Source of the DNA: Butyrivibrio proteoclasticus P6B7
Lineage (GTDB): Bacteria > Bacillota > Clostridia > Lachnospirales > Lachnospiraceae
Assembly: GCF_000622085.1 (NCBI RefSeq)
Contig: NZ_JHWL01000003.1
Span: forward strand, 186,001-250,000
Direction of reading: 5' to 3'
DNA length: 64,000 nucleotides
Below, one piece after another: positions 53,534 through 62,806 of this stretch; within the stretch, counting starts at the first letter, position 1, and each line of letters begins with the position of its first letter. Made by a program: the position numbers and the translations under genes. A model generated the notes under the pieces. The model saw only the letters and a program-made list of their open reading frames with translations. It had not been told where the DNA came from and did no database searches.

Positions 53534-54622
53534 ATGAAGAGATTTTTTGCAATGATGGTCGCAGGCATCTCATGTGTAGTAATGCTTGCAGGCTGCGGTA
53601 GCAGTGCATCAACAGAAACTGGTACAGAGTCAAACAACGAGGCTTCTGTAGCATCAACAGAAACTGCAGATACTACTGATATTGCAGAACCAGTTAAGGT
53701 CGACAAGCTTACTATTGGATTCGTTCCATCACGTGAGCCTGATGAGATCGTAACAGCAACTGAGCCACTTAAGGAGATGCTCACAACTGAGCTCGCTGGA
53801 CTTGGCTATGAGGTTGGTGAAGTTGAGATCACAGTTGGTACAAGCTTTGAGGCAGTAGGAGAGGGTCTTTCAGCTGGTACTATCGACATTGGACTTATTC
53901 CTGGATCAACTTATGTTCTTTACGATGAGGATTGCGATGTAATCCTTACAGCAACAAGAAATGGTCTTTCAATCGACAGCGATTCTGCTAAGGACTGGAA
54001 CGACAACAAGCCAACAGAGGCTGTTGAAGATCAGGTTACTTACTATCGCGCTCTTATTATCGCTGGTCCTTCAGAGGCTGGTCAGGCTGTTGCAGCTAAG
54101 GTTAACAACGGCGAAGAGCTTACATGGGAAGATCTTGATGGACTTAACTGGAGCGTTATGAGCTCTTCATCACCTGCTGGATATGTTTATCCTTCTCTCT
54201 GGCTTCAGGAGAACTTCGATAAGCACATCACAGACCTTTCACATACATCTCTTTCAGACAACTATGGTACAGCATTCGCAAGACTTGCTTCAGGCCAGGT
54301 TGACGTACTTGTAACATACGCTGATGCAAGACGTGATCAGGAAGAGAAGTGGACAGCTGAATATGGCAGAGAAGCTAGCATTTGGGATGAGACAAACGTT
54401 ATTGGTGTTACAGAGGGTATCTACAACGATACAATCAGCGTAACAAAGTCAATGGACGAGGGTCTCAAGGCTGCTGTAACACAGGCATTTATCAACATTG
54501 GTAACACAGATGCTGGTAAGGAAGTAATCTCAATCTACAGCCACAACGGTTATGTTGTTGCTAAGCCTGAAGATTACGATGCAGAGAGAGCAGCTCAGGA
54601 GCTTATCCTTTCAATGCAGTAA
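53534..54622 (+). CDS. phnD: PhnD-like phosphonate/phosphate-ester ABC transporter binding lipoprotein
   Basis: 362 residues. Lipobox L-A-G-C with C21 after a 20-residue signal, then a Ser/Thr-rich linker (22-56) and a type II PhnD/SsuA-like periplasmic-binding fold (KLTIGFVPSREPDEI at its start). PhnD proteins bind phosphonates, phosphite or related oxyanions. Anchored outside the membrane to feed PhnC/PhnE. A hairpin with T-run separates it from phnC (54691-54729), which may give more binding protein than ATPase. Ligand unknown. Confidence 0.92.
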   Translation: MKRFFAMMVAGISCVVMLAGCGSSASTETGTESNNEASVASTETADTTDIAEPVKVDKLTIGFVPSREPDEIVTATEPLKEMLTTELAGLGYEVGEVEITVGTSFEAVGEGLSAGTIDIGLIPGSTYVLYDEDCDVILTATRNGLSIDSDSAKDWNDNKPTEAVEDQVTYYRALIIAGPSEAGQAVAAKVNNGEELTWEDLDGLNWSVMSSSSPAGYVYPSLWLQENFDKHITDLSHTSLSDNYGTAFARLASGQVDVLVTYADARRDQEEKWTAEYGREASIWDETNVIGVTEGIYNDTISVTKSMDEGLKAAVTQAFINIGNTDAGKEVISIYSHNGYVVAKPEDYDAERAAQELILSMQ

Positions 54623-54626
54623 TAGT

Positions 54627-54648
54627 AATCGCTTGGCGAATTACTTAG
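54627..54648 (+). repeat. Hairpin directly after phnD
   Basis: AGTAATCGC/GCGAATTACT with one bulged base and a TTG loop, beginning four bases past the phnD stop. May protect the phnD message from 3' exonucleases. Confidence 0.45.
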
Positions 54649-54695
54649 TTCTAAGTCGCTAGATGCGTGGCTTGGACATTCATCTTAAATAACGA

Positions 54696-54728
54696 GGGGA
54701 GATATGTAACAATATCTTCCCTTATTTT
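54696..54728 (+). terminator. Intercistronic terminator between phnD and phnC
   Basis: 10-bp stem GGGGAGATAT/ATATCTTCCC (one G-T pair), 6-base loop, TTATTTTT tail, 25 bases before the phnC start. Likely a partial terminator within the operon, since no promoter is obvious between it and phnC. Confidence 0.7.
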
Positions 54729-54752
54729 TGAATTAGAATCAGGAGAAATCAG

Positions 54753-55526
54753 ATGATCAAGTTTGAAGATGTAGGAAAAAGATATCCCAACGGATTTGAG
54801 GGACTTAAGCACATTAATCTCTCAATCGAGCAGGGTGAATTCGTAGCCATTATTGGCCTTTCTGGAGCTGGTAAATCCACACTTATTCGTACCATTAACA
54901 GGATGCACGATGTAACAAGTGGTAAGCTCACCGTGGATGATGTTGATGTGATGAGTCTGTATGGTAAGCAGCTCAGAAGGTTCAGAAGAAAGATTGGCAT
55001 GATTTTCCAGTCCTTCAACCTGATCACAAGAACAACAGTTATCAAGAACGTTATGACTGCCTTTGTTCCAGATATGCCATGGTACAGATCTACTTTTGGT
55101 ATTTACAACAAGGAAGAGAAGATCAAGGCTTTAGAGTGCCTCGATAAGGTTGGCATTCTTGATAAGGCTTTTGTTAGAGCAGATCAGCTTTCTGGTGGAC
55201 AGCAGCAGAGAGTAGCTCTTGCCAGAACTCTTGCTCAGGATCCACAGATCATTCTTGCTGATGAGCCAGTTGCAGCTCTTGACCCTGTGACAGCTAAGCA
55301 GGTTATGGATGATTTCAAGAGAATCAATGAGGACATGAAGATCACTGTCCTTATCAATATTCACCATGTTGATCTGGCTCTTAAGTACGCTAGCAGAGTA
55401 ATTGGTATCAGAGAGGGTGAGATCGTTTATGACGGTCCAGCTTCTGATGTTAATGAAGAAGTTCTTACTAAGATTTATAAGGGCAAAGTTGATAACGAAG
55501 GTAACGTTCAGGAAGAAGAGGGGTGA
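54753..55526 (+). CDS. phnC: PhnC-like ABC transporter ATPase
   Basis: 257-residue ATP-binding subunit: Walker A GLSGAGKST (35-43), Q-loop MIFQSFNL, ABC signature LSGGQQQRVA near 146, Walker B ILADEPVAALDP, switch histidine HHVD. Acts at the cytosolic membrane face with two PhnE permeases. Overlaps the first permease by 4 bases (GTGA). Confidence 0.95.
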   Translation: MIKFEDVGKRYPNGFEGLKHINLSIEQGEFVAIIGLSGAGKSTLIRTINRMHDVTSGKLTVDDVDVMSLYGKQLRRFRRKIGMIFQSFNLITRTTVIKNVMTAFVPDMPWYRSTFGIYNKEEKIKALECLDKVGILDKAFVRADQLSGGQQQRVALARTLAQDPQIILADEPVAALDPVTAKQVMDDFKRINEDMKITVLINIHHVDLALKYASRVIGIREGEIVYDGPASDVNEEVLTKIYKGKVDNEGNVQEEEG

Positions 55527-56353
55527 GAGTCTTGAAATTATACGATAAGATTTTTAGACCAACTGTATATACGCTTCCTAACGGAAAGAGTGTTGAGAAG
55601 AAGGCTTCAAGAGCACCTTTCTATGCCTTAATCGTCCTTATTATGTGTGCTGTTTCTGTAAAGATAACAGGATTTGATATGAAGATTCTGGTTACAAGAA
55701 TCGGACAGTTCTTTGTAATATTTCAAAGAATGATCCCACCTAAAAAAGAGATTATGAGCGCAGTATGGGAGCCTCTATTTGATACAGTTAAGATGTCACT
55801 TATTGGTTCACTTGTTGGTTCTTTATTGTCAGTTCCTTTTGCAATGCTTGCAAGTACCAACGTTTGCAAGAACAGAGTTGTTGTATCTATAGTAAGACTT
55901 ATGTTCAGTATCGTTAGAACACTTCCTACTATCGTTACAGCCCTTATTGCAACACTTTTCTTCGGACTTGGAACACTGGCAGGAACTATTGCTATTGCAG
56001 TATTCTCTTTTGCATATATCGGTAAACTTACCTATGAAGAGATTGAGACTGTTGATATGGGATCCTTCGAAGCTATGGAGGCTATGGGATCTACCAAGAC
56101 AAGAGCCTTTATTACAGCAATTATCCCACAGGTTCTTCCATTCTTCCTTTCAAACTGTCTTTTCAACTTTGAAGGAAATGTAAGATATGCTGCAATCCTT
56201 GGTTACGTAGGAGCCGGTGGTATCGGTATTCTTCTTAATGAGAGAATGTCACTTAAGGATTATTCCAGCGTGGGAATGATGCTGATATCTCTTTTGATAA
56301 CAGTATTCATTATCGAGAGCATCAGTAGATATTTCAGAAAGAAACTGGTTTAA
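55523..56353 (+). CDS. phnE: PhnE-like ABC permease, first copy
   Basis: 276 residues, about six spans, with an EAA loop (SFEAMEAMGSTKTRAFITAIIPQ) for PhnC contact. GTG start lies in the GTGA overlap with phnC. Pairs with the second permease 13 bases downstream to make a heterodimeric channel, as in other two-PhnE operons. Confidence 0.93.
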   Translation: MRVLKLYDKIFRPTVYTLPNGKSVEKKASRAPFYALIVLIMCAVSVKITGFDMKILVTRIGQFFVIFQRMIPPKKEIMSAVWEPLFDTVKMSLIGSLVGSLLSVPFAMLASTNVCKNRVVVSIVRLMFSIVRTLPTIVTALIATLFFGLGTLAGTIAIAVFSFAYIGKLTYEEIETVDMGSFEAMEAMGSTKTRAFITAIIPQVLPFFLSNCLFNFEGNVRYAAILGYVGAGGIGILLNERMSLKDYSSVGMMLISLLITVFIIESISRYFRKKLV

Positions 56354-56366
56354 GGAGGGCGCTAAA

Positions 56367-57176
56367 GTGAATAAGAGAATTGAAGAAGCTTATGCAAAAC
56401 GCCCTAAGAACTGGGTATATAACACTGTTTTAGCAGTGATAACTATTGGACTTATTATCTGGAGTGCTGGTGTAGTTGAGACAAGTGGCTCAACAGCAGG
56501 CGGCGGACAGATCGCCCGTAATGTCCTTAAGGGACTCTTTACTCCTGATCTTAAATTCCTTTTCGATTTTTCAACATCAGGTGTTCCTTACCTTATGCTT
56601 GAGACCCTTTGTATTGCGTTCCTTGGAACAATTGTCGGAGCTATCATTTCTGTTCCGCTGGCTTTCATTTCAGCGTCAACACTTGCTCCTAAGCCAATTG
56701 CTTTCATTGGTCGTATGCTTATTATGGCCATCAGAACAGTGCCTAACTTTATCTATGCCCTTGCATTCATCAGAGTTTCAGGCCCTGGCCCATTTGCAGG
56801 TCTTTTGACAATGGGTGTATGCTCTGTTGGTATGGTAAGTAAGATGTATATCGAGGCCATCGAGGATCTTGATGTTCATGTTGTGGAGTCTTTGGATGCA
56901 GCAGGATGTAACTCCTGGCAGAAGATCAGATATGGTATTCTTCCACAACTTATGCCTAACTTTGCATCAACAGCTATTTATAGGTTTGATATTAACTTAA
57001 GAGATGCTACAATTCTTGGTATGGTAGGTGCCGGTGGTTTCGGTGCTCCACTTATCTTTGCCATGAATGGTTACAGATGGAATGAAGCAGGAGCTATTCT
57101 TGCCGGACTTATTGTTCTGATTCTTATTATTGAGTTCATTTCAACCAAGATTCGAGTAAAGCTTACAAGAGGATAA
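56367..57176 (+). CDS. phnE: PhnE-like ABC permease, second copy
   Basis: 269 residues, about six spans, GTG start with AAGGAGG before it. EAA-type loop VHVVESLDAAGCNSWQKIRYGILPQ. Diverged paralogue of the first permease; the 5'-nucleotidase-like gene follows 6 bases on, so the phosphatase is probably co-expressed with the importer. Confidence 0.93.
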   Translation: MNKRIEEAYAKRPKNWVYNTVLAVITIGLIIWSAGVVETSGSTAGGGQIARNVLKGLFTPDLKFLFDFSTSGVPYLMLETLCIAFLGTIVGAIISVPLAFISASTLAPKPIAFIGRMLIMAIRTVPNFIYALAFIRVSGPGPFAGLLTMGVCSVGMVSKMYIEAIEDLDVHVVESLDAAGCNSWQKIRYGILPQLMPNFASTAIYRFDINLRDATILGMVGAGGFGAPLIFAMNGYRWNEAGAILAGLIVLILIIEFISTKIRVKLTRG

Positions 57177-57182
57177 TAATAT

Positions 57183-58712
57183 ATGCGTATCATTTTTACA
57201 TCAGATACCCACGGTCATTTATATCCTGTTAACTACGCAAAAAACTGCCCTGAGACTTCGGGGCTTTTTTGTGTTTCTGCACAGATTAGCAAGGATGAAA
57301 ATACTTTGGTTATAGACGGAGGCGATTCTCTTCAGGGAACACCTCTTTTGACATACTACTTAGAGCACAGGGATGAATATGACTTCAATCCTATGGCAGA
57401 GGGCTTTAACGCCATGGGTCTTGATTACTACACTCTGGGCAATCATGATTTTAACTTTGGCTATGATGCAATTCTTGACTATGTGAGCGCAATGAAGGCT
57501 ACTCTCATCTGCGCCAATGTTGTGGATCTTAGAGGTGCCCTTGGAATCAAGAAGAATGTCATTCACACACTTGGAGACGGCACAAAGGTCGGAATCACAG
57601 GTGCAGTCACAGGATACGTTAATGTATGGGAGCAAAAAGAGAACCTGTCTGAGCTTCAGGTATTGGATCCAGTTGAATGCCTTAAGGAGCAGTATCTTGA
57701 GCTTAAGGATAAGTGCGACATTACAGTTTGCATCTATCATGGCGGTTTTGAGGAAGATCTTTCTACAGGTAAGGTCCTTTCAGAATCTACAGAGAATCAG
57801 GCCTGCAAGATTGCCAGAGAGACTGGATTCGATATTCTTCTTACCGGTCATCAGCACATGGCAGTTGAGAATACAGTTATCGACGGAACAGTTGGAGTTC
57901 AGCCACCAGATAAGGCCATGAGCTACTGCGAAATCATTGCAGATAAGAAGAGTGAAGGCTTTGACATTACTTCAAGACTTGTGGCACTGGATAAACCAGG
58001 TGAAGCCTGCGATAGAATAATTGCTGAGCACTCCTTCATGGAAGATCTTAACGCTAAACTTCAGACCTGGCTTGATGAGCCTATCGGCAGCCTGGCAAAA
58101 GAGATCCTTCCTGAGCCAAAGCTTGATGCAGCCATTCATGGAAGTAAGGTTGCAGCTATCTTCAATCAGGTTCAGCTGGATTATACAGGGGCAGATTTTT
58201 CCTGCACCAGCCTTTCTAATGAGCCACTGGGCCTTAAAAAGGATATTACTGTAAGAGATGTCCTTGGAATATATCAGTTCTCTAACACTGTTGAGGTTAA
58301 GGTGGTTACAAAGGCTGTCCTTAAACAGGCTCTTGAAAGATGTGCTGAGTATTTTGAGAAGGATACACAGACTGGAGAGATCAGTATTTCAAAGGTTTTC
58401 CTTCAGCCTAAGGTTGAGCATTACAACTACGACTACTATGCAGGACTTAAGTACAGATTCGACCTTTCTAAAAAGGTGGGTGAGAGAGTAGTTCTTTTAC
58501 AAAAGCTTGATGGAACGGAGCTGTCTGATGATACAGAGTATACTCTTGTTACCAGCAACTACAGAGCTACAGGAACTGGCGGATACGAGTGCATAGGTCA
58601 GTGTAAGTGCCATAAATCCTTTTCCGATGAGATGCCAGATCTTTTGATCAATTTTATCAGAAAGAATTCTCCACTCGGAGAAATCAGAAATGCTGATTTT
58701 GCGTGCCTTTGA
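57183..58712 (+). CDS. 5'-nucleotidase/2',3'-cyclic phosphodiesterase-like metallophosphatase, no signal peptide
   Basis: 509 residues of the UshA/CpdB family. N-terminal metallophosphatase domain with metal ligands in SDTHGHLYP (D8, H10-type), GGDSLQGTP, GNHDFNF and LLTGHQHMA; C-terminal 5'-nucleotidase substrate domain (from about 300) with ATGTGGYE near the end. The family is usually exported, but the protein starts MRIIFTSDTHGH with no signal peptide, so it should be cytosolic. Six bases after phnE2 it may hydrolyse a phospho-compound brought in by the transporter. Substrate unproven. Confidence 0.9.
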   Translation: MRIIFTSDTHGHLYPVNYAKNCPETSGLFCVSAQISKDENTLVIDGGDSLQGTPLLTYYLEHRDEYDFNPMAEGFNAMGLDYYTLGNHDFNFGYDAILDYVSAMKATLICANVVDLRGALGIKKNVIHTLGDGTKVGITGAVTGYVNVWEQKENLSELQVLDPVECLKEQYLELKDKCDITVCIYHGGFEEDLSTGKVLSESTENQACKIARETGFDILLTGHQHMAVENTVIDGTVGVQPPDKAMSYCEIIADKKSEGFDITSRLVALDKPGEACDRIIAEHSFMEDLNAKLQTWLDEPIGSLAKEILPEPKLDAAIHGSKVAAIFNQVQLDYTGADFSCTSLSNEPLGLKKDITVRDVLGIYQFSNTVEVKVVTKAVLKQALERCAEYFEKDTQTGEISISKVFLQPKVEHYNYDYYAGLKYRFDLSKKVGERVVLLQKLDGTELSDDTEYTLVTSNYRATGTGGYECIGQCKCHKSFSDEMPDLLINFIRKNSPLGEIRNADFACL

Positions 58713-58737
58713 AAGTCCTCTAAAATAGCGGATTAGT

Positions 58738-58768
58738 TTGACATTTGCTCATATTGAAGGCATACTAT
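58738..58768 (+). promoter_or_regulatory. Putative map-metG promoter
   Basis: Perfect TTGACA (58738-58743), then CATACT (58761-58766, spacing 17) or TACTAT (58763-58768, spacing 19), 36-41 bases before map. Confidence 0.55.
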
Positions 58769-58803
58769 ATTTGTGAAATTACGACTTTATAAGAAGGAAT
58801 GAG

Positions 58804-59679
58804 ATGTATACTAGATTAGAAAGAAATGACGAATGCTGGTGTGGAAGCGGCAAGAAGTACAAAAGCTGCCACGCTGCCTTCGATGATAAGATTATTAAAT
58901 TTGAGAGCCAGGGAATAAAGGTTCCTGACAGAAGCCTTTTTAAGACTGCTGAGGATATTGAAGGAATCAAGAAGAGTGCAGTTATCAATATGGCTGTACT
59001 TGATGAGGTTGGCGACAAGATCCGAGCAGGCATGTCTACACAGGATATCGACGACATCGTTAATGATGTTACTACCAAGATGGGAGGAATCCCTGCGGAC
59101 CTTAACTACGAAGGATTCCCTAAGAGTGTATGTACCTCTATCAATGAAGAGGTTTGCCACGGAATTCCATCCAAGGACATTATTCTTAAGGATGGAGATA
59201 TTATCAATGTGGACTGTTCCACAATTCTTAACGGTTATTTTTCTGATTCATCACGAATGTTTTGTATAGGAGATGTTTCACCTGAAAAAAAGAGACTTGT
59301 TGATGTAACCAAGGAGTGCCTTGAGGAAGGCCTTAAGGCTGTTAAGCCATGGACTCCAATTGGAGATATGGGACATGCAGTTCATCAGCACGCCCTTAAG
59401 AACGGTTATACCGTAGTTAGAGAGATTGGCGGCCATGGATGCGGTAATGCTTTCCACGAGGAGCCATTTGTAAGCTTTGTAAGTAAGCCAGGCACTGGAA
59501 TGCTTATGGTTCCAGGAATGGTATTTACTATTGAGCCTATGGTCAACATGGGCACTAATGAAATCTTCATTGACGAAGATAATGACTGGACAGTTTACAC
59601 AGCAGATCTTAAGCCATCAGCGCAGTGGGAAGTAGAGCTTCTTGTTACTGAGACTGGCTATGAGCTTCTTTGCTGGTAA
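58804..59679 (+). CDS. map: Type I methionine aminopeptidase with N-terminal SEC-C zinc motif
   Basis: 291 residues. The first 25 carry a SEC-C motif (C11-x-C13-x8-C22-H23), which binds Zn and in other proteins contacts the ribosome or SecA partner. The rest is a type I MetAP with metal ligands in NVDCSTILNGYFSDSSR, the GGHGCGNAFHEEPF histidine, and glutamates in FTIEPMVNMG and WEVELLVTE. It removes initiator methionine co-translationally. Leads a two-gene unit with metG. Confidence 0.95.
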   Translation: MYTRLERNDECWCGSGKKYKSCHAAFDDKIIKFESQGIKVPDRSLFKTAEDIEGIKKSAVINMAVLDEVGDKIRAGMSTQDIDDIVNDVTTKMGGIPADLNYEGFPKSVCTSINEEVCHGIPSKDIILKDGDIINVDCSTILNGYFSDSSRMFCIGDVSPEKKRLVDVTKECLEEGLKAVKPWTPIGDMGHAVHQHALKNGYTVVREIGGHGCGNAFHEEPFVSFVSKPGTGMLMVPGMVFTIEPMVNMGTNEIFIDEDNDWTVYTADLKPSAQWEVELLVTETGYELLCW

Positions 59680-59704
59680 TCACAAATAGGAAGGATGTTT
59701 TAAG

Positions 59705-61747
59705 ATGCAGAATAAAGGTAAATACTATATCACAACTGCCATTGCCTACACATCAGGCAAGCCTCATATAGGCAACAGTTATGAAATCGTCTTGGCAGAT
59801 GCTATTGCCAGATATAAGAGAAGAGATGGATTTGATGTACATTTCCAGACTGGTTCAGATGAGCACGGTCAGAAGATTGAGACAAGAGCAATCGAGGCTG
59901 GTTGCGATTCTCCTAAGGAATTTGTAGATCAGGTTTCAGATACAATCAAAGGTCTTTGGAACCTTATGGACACTTCATATGACAGATTCATCAGAACAAC
60001 TGATGAGGATCATGTTAAGCAAGTTCAGAAAATCTTCAAGAAGTTCTATGATCAGGGTGATATTTACAAGGGATCATACAAGGGAATGTATTGTACAGAG
60101 TGCGAGGCTTTCTATACAGAAGGTCAGCTCGTAGATGGCAAGTGCCCTGAGTGTGGTGGTCCAGTACATCCTGCAGAGGAAGAGGCATACTTCTTTAAGA
60201 TGAGCAAGTATGCAGACAGACTTATTGAGCATATCAACACACATCCTGAATTCATTCAGCCTGTATCACGTAAGAATGAGATGATGAACAACTTCCTTCT
60301 TCCAGGCCTTCAGGATCTTTGTGTTTCAAGAACCTCATTTAAGTGGGGAATTCCTGTAGATTTTGATGACAAGCACGTAGTATATGTATGGCTTGATGCG
60401 CTTACCAACTATATCACTGGTATTGGTTATGATGCAGAGGGAAACAGCTCTGAGGAATACAAGAAGTGGTGGCCAGCTGACCTTCACCTTATCGGTAAGG
60501 ATATTATCAGATTCCATACAATTTACTGGCCTATTTTCCTTATGGCACTTGGTGAGCCACTTCCTAAGCAGGTATTTGGTCATCCTTGGCTCTTACAGGG
60601 CGGCGAGAAGATGAGTAAGTCTAAGGGTAACGTTATTTACGCTGACGACCTTGTAAGTCTTTTCGGAGTAGATGCAGTTAGATATTTCGTTCTTCATGAG
60701 ATGCCATTTGAAAATGATGGTGTTATCACATGGGAGCTTTTAGTAGAGAGATATAATTCTGATCTTGCTAATACACTTGGCAACCTGGTTAACCGTACTA
60801 TTGCTATGAGCAATAAGTATCTTGGTGGCGTTCTTGAGGATAAGGGCGTTAAAGAGGATGTTGATGACGATCTTAAGGCAGTTGTAACAGGCTGCTATAA
60901 CAAGGTTGAGGCCAAGATGGATGAACTTAGAGTTGCAGATGCTCTTACAGAGATCTTTACTCTCTTTAAGAGATGCAACAAGTATATTGATGAGACAGAG
61001 CCATGGGTACTTGGTAAGGATGAGGCCAAGAAGGACAGACTTTCAACAGTTCTTTACAATCTTGTTGAGTCTATCTCAATTGGAGCAGCTCTTCTTGATC
61101 CATTTATGCCAGAGACAGCTCAGAAGATCAGAGAGCAGATTGCTGCTCCAGAGAGAGATTTCGATACTCTTACTCAGTTTGGCCTTTATCCTAATGGAAG
61201 CAAGGTTTCTGAGAGCCCTGAGATGCTTTTCGCACGTAAGGACTTAAAGGATGTTCTTGAAAAGGCTGCTGAGATAACCAAGAAGCAGAAGGCTGAATAC
61301 GAAGAGAATCAGAGAAAGGCTGCTGAGAATCTTGCTAAGGCAGGACTTGCTCCAGCACCAGCTCCTAAGGCAGAGGAAAAGAGCGAAGCTTCACAGCAGG
61401 CAATTGATATTCCTGCTAAGGAAGAGATTTCTTTTGATGATTTCGGGAAGATGCAGTTCCAGGTGGGCGAGATCATTAAGTGCGAAGCAGTAGAGAAATC
61501 TAAGAAACTTCTTTGCTCTCAGGTTAAGATTGGAAGTCAGGTTAAACAGATCGTTTCAGGAATAAGGAAGTACTATTCTCCAGAAGAGATGGTTGGAAAG
61601 AAGGTTATGGTTCTTGTTAACCTTAAGCCAGCTAAGCTCGCAGGGGTGTTATCTGAGGGAATGCTTCTTTGTGCTGAGGATGCAGAAGGCAACCTTGCAC
61701 TTATGACTCCTGAAAAAGAGATGCCATCTGGCGCAGAGATTTGTTAA
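59705..61747 (+). CDS. metG: Methionyl-tRNA synthetase with C-terminal EMAP/Trbp111 domain
   Basis: 680 residues. HIGN at 21-24, a Zn knuckle (C130, C133, C147, C150), KMSKS at 302-306, anticodon-binding helical domain, an Ala/Lys-rich linker near 550-580, and a tRNA-binding OB domain (SFDDFGKMQFQVGEIIKCEAVEKS) at the C-terminus that dimerises. 25 bases after map, a fitting pair as both act on methionine in translation start. Confidence 0.97.
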   Translation: MQNKGKYYITTAIAYTSGKPHIGNSYEIVLADAIARYKRRDGFDVHFQTGSDEHGQKIETRAIEAGCDSPKEFVDQVSDTIKGLWNLMDTSYDRFIRTTDEDHVKQVQKIFKKFYDQGDIYKGSYKGMYCTECEAFYTEGQLVDGKCPECGGPVHPAEEEAYFFKMSKYADRLIEHINTHPEFIQPVSRKNEMMNNFLLPGLQDLCVSRTSFKWGIPVDFDDKHVVYVWLDALTNYITGIGYDAEGNSSEEYKKWWPADLHLIGKDIIRFHTIYWPIFLMALGEPLPKQVFGHPWLLQGGEKMSKSKGNVIYADDLVSLFGVDAVRYFVLHEMPFENDGVITWELLVERYNSDLANTLGNLVNRTIAMSNKYLGGVLEDKGVKEDVDDDLKAVVTGCYNKVEAKMDELRVADALTEIFTLFKRCNKYIDETEPWVLGKDEAKKDRLSTVLYNLVESISIGAALLDPFMPETAQKIREQIAAPERDFDTLTQFGLYPNGSKVSESPEMLFARKDLKDVLEKAAEITKKQKAEYEENQRKAAENLAKAGLAPAPAPKAEEKSEASQQAIDIPAKEEISFDDFGKMQFQVGEIIKCEAVEKSKKLLCSQVKIGSQVKQIVSGIRKYYSPEEMVGKKVMVLVNLKPAKLAGVLSEGMLLCAEDAEGNLALMTPEKEMPSGAEIC

Positions 61748-61839
61748 TAATGATGGAGTTGCTAGCTAGTAGCGTAGGATTCCGTATTATTATATAATTA
61801 ATCTAGTCACGAAAACTCAATTATGGGGAGGGATTTCAA

Positions 61840-62793
61840 ATGGTACGCAAAGAGGAATTGACCTACAAATCAAGAGACCGACAGACCATGGTCCACGCTA
61901 TTAAGTGGATCCCCGAAGGAGAGCCTGTAGCTATTTTACAGATTATCCATGGAATGCAGGAGTTTATCGATCGATATGATGAGTTTGCCACTTTCCTGGC
62001 AGAAAAGGGCATTCTTGTAATGGGTAATGACCACCTCGGACATGGTGGATCAGTAGGCGGAAAGGGCACTACCTATGGTTATTTCTGCAAGAATGATCCA
62101 GCAACTGTTCTTGTGAGAGATGCCCACAGACTTAAGAAGATGGTTCAGGAAGAATATCCTGGTATTCCAGTATTTATCCTTGGACACAGCTTCGGCTCTT
62201 TTGTTGCAAGAGAGTATATTACCCGTTATGGCACAGGTATTAAGGGCGCCATCATTCAGGGTACAGCGTTTATGCCAAATGGAACAATCAAGTCTCTTAG
62301 CGGCCTTGTTAATGTTCTTGGAGTTATCTTTGGAGAGAAGCATCGTTCTGACATGGTCAACAACATGGCTTTCAAAGGATACCTTAAGAATATTCCAAAT
62401 CCTAGAACCAAATTTGACTGGCTTTCTCACAATGAAGAAAGCATAGATAAATATATCGCAAATCCAGCAGATAATTTTGTATTTACAATCAATGGATTTA
62501 AGACTATGGCTGAATTCCTTAGAAGAGTTCAGGATACAGACAAGATGGAAGATATTCCTAAGAATCTTCCAATTCTCATCACTGCAGGTAAAGAGGATCC
62601 AGTAGGTGATTATGGACAGGCTCCAGAGAAGCTTTATCACATCTACAAGGATCAGCTTCAGATAACCGATGTTGAGCTTAAGCTCTATGATGGCATGCGT
62701 CATGAACTTCAGCAGGAGATTGACAGATCTAAGGTTTACGAAGATCAGTATGCATGGCTTAAGAAAGTGATCGATAAAGTTGCAAAAGATTGA
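61840..62793 (+). CDS. Alpha/beta hydrolase, monoacylglycerol lipase/lysophospholipase-like
   Basis: 317 residues of the Hydrolase_4 (YtpA/PldB-like) family. Nucleophile S117 in GHSFGS, acid aspartate in GKEDPVGDYG near 255, and histidine in DGMRHEL near 288; oxyanion HGM lies near 34. No signal peptide, so cytosolic or membrane-associated. It should hydrolyse monoglycerides or lysophospholipids. Ribosome site GGGGAGGG before ATG. The next frame overlaps or nearly abuts its end. Confidence 0.88.
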   Translation: MVRKEELTYKSRDRQTMVHAIKWIPEGEPVAILQIIHGMQEFIDRYDEFATFLAEKGILVMGNDHLGHGGSVGGKGTTYGYFCKNDPATVLVRDAHRLKKMVQEEYPGIPVFILGHSFGSFVAREYITRYGTGIKGAIIQGTAFMPNGTIKSLSGLVNVLGVIFGEKHRSDMVNNMAFKGYLKNIPNPRTKFDWLSHNEESIDKYIANPADNFVFTINGFKTMAEFLRRVQDTDKMEDIPKNLPILITAGKEDPVGDYGQAPEKLYHIYKDQLQITDVELKLYDGMRHELQQEIDRSKVYEDQYAWLKKVIDKVAKD

Positions 62794-62806
62794 CACTTCA
62801 AAAATA

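Noticed and set aside
61748..61839. Hairpin GCTAGCTAGTAGC after metG as a terminator
   Set aside because: Stem is short and imperfect and has no T-run directly after it; too weak to call.
62050..62796. Long minus-strand open frame opposite the alpha/beta hydrolase
   Set aside because: It is a shadow of the real plus-strand gene, with no ribosome site, no recognisable domain and cysteine/isoleucine-rich unlikely composition.
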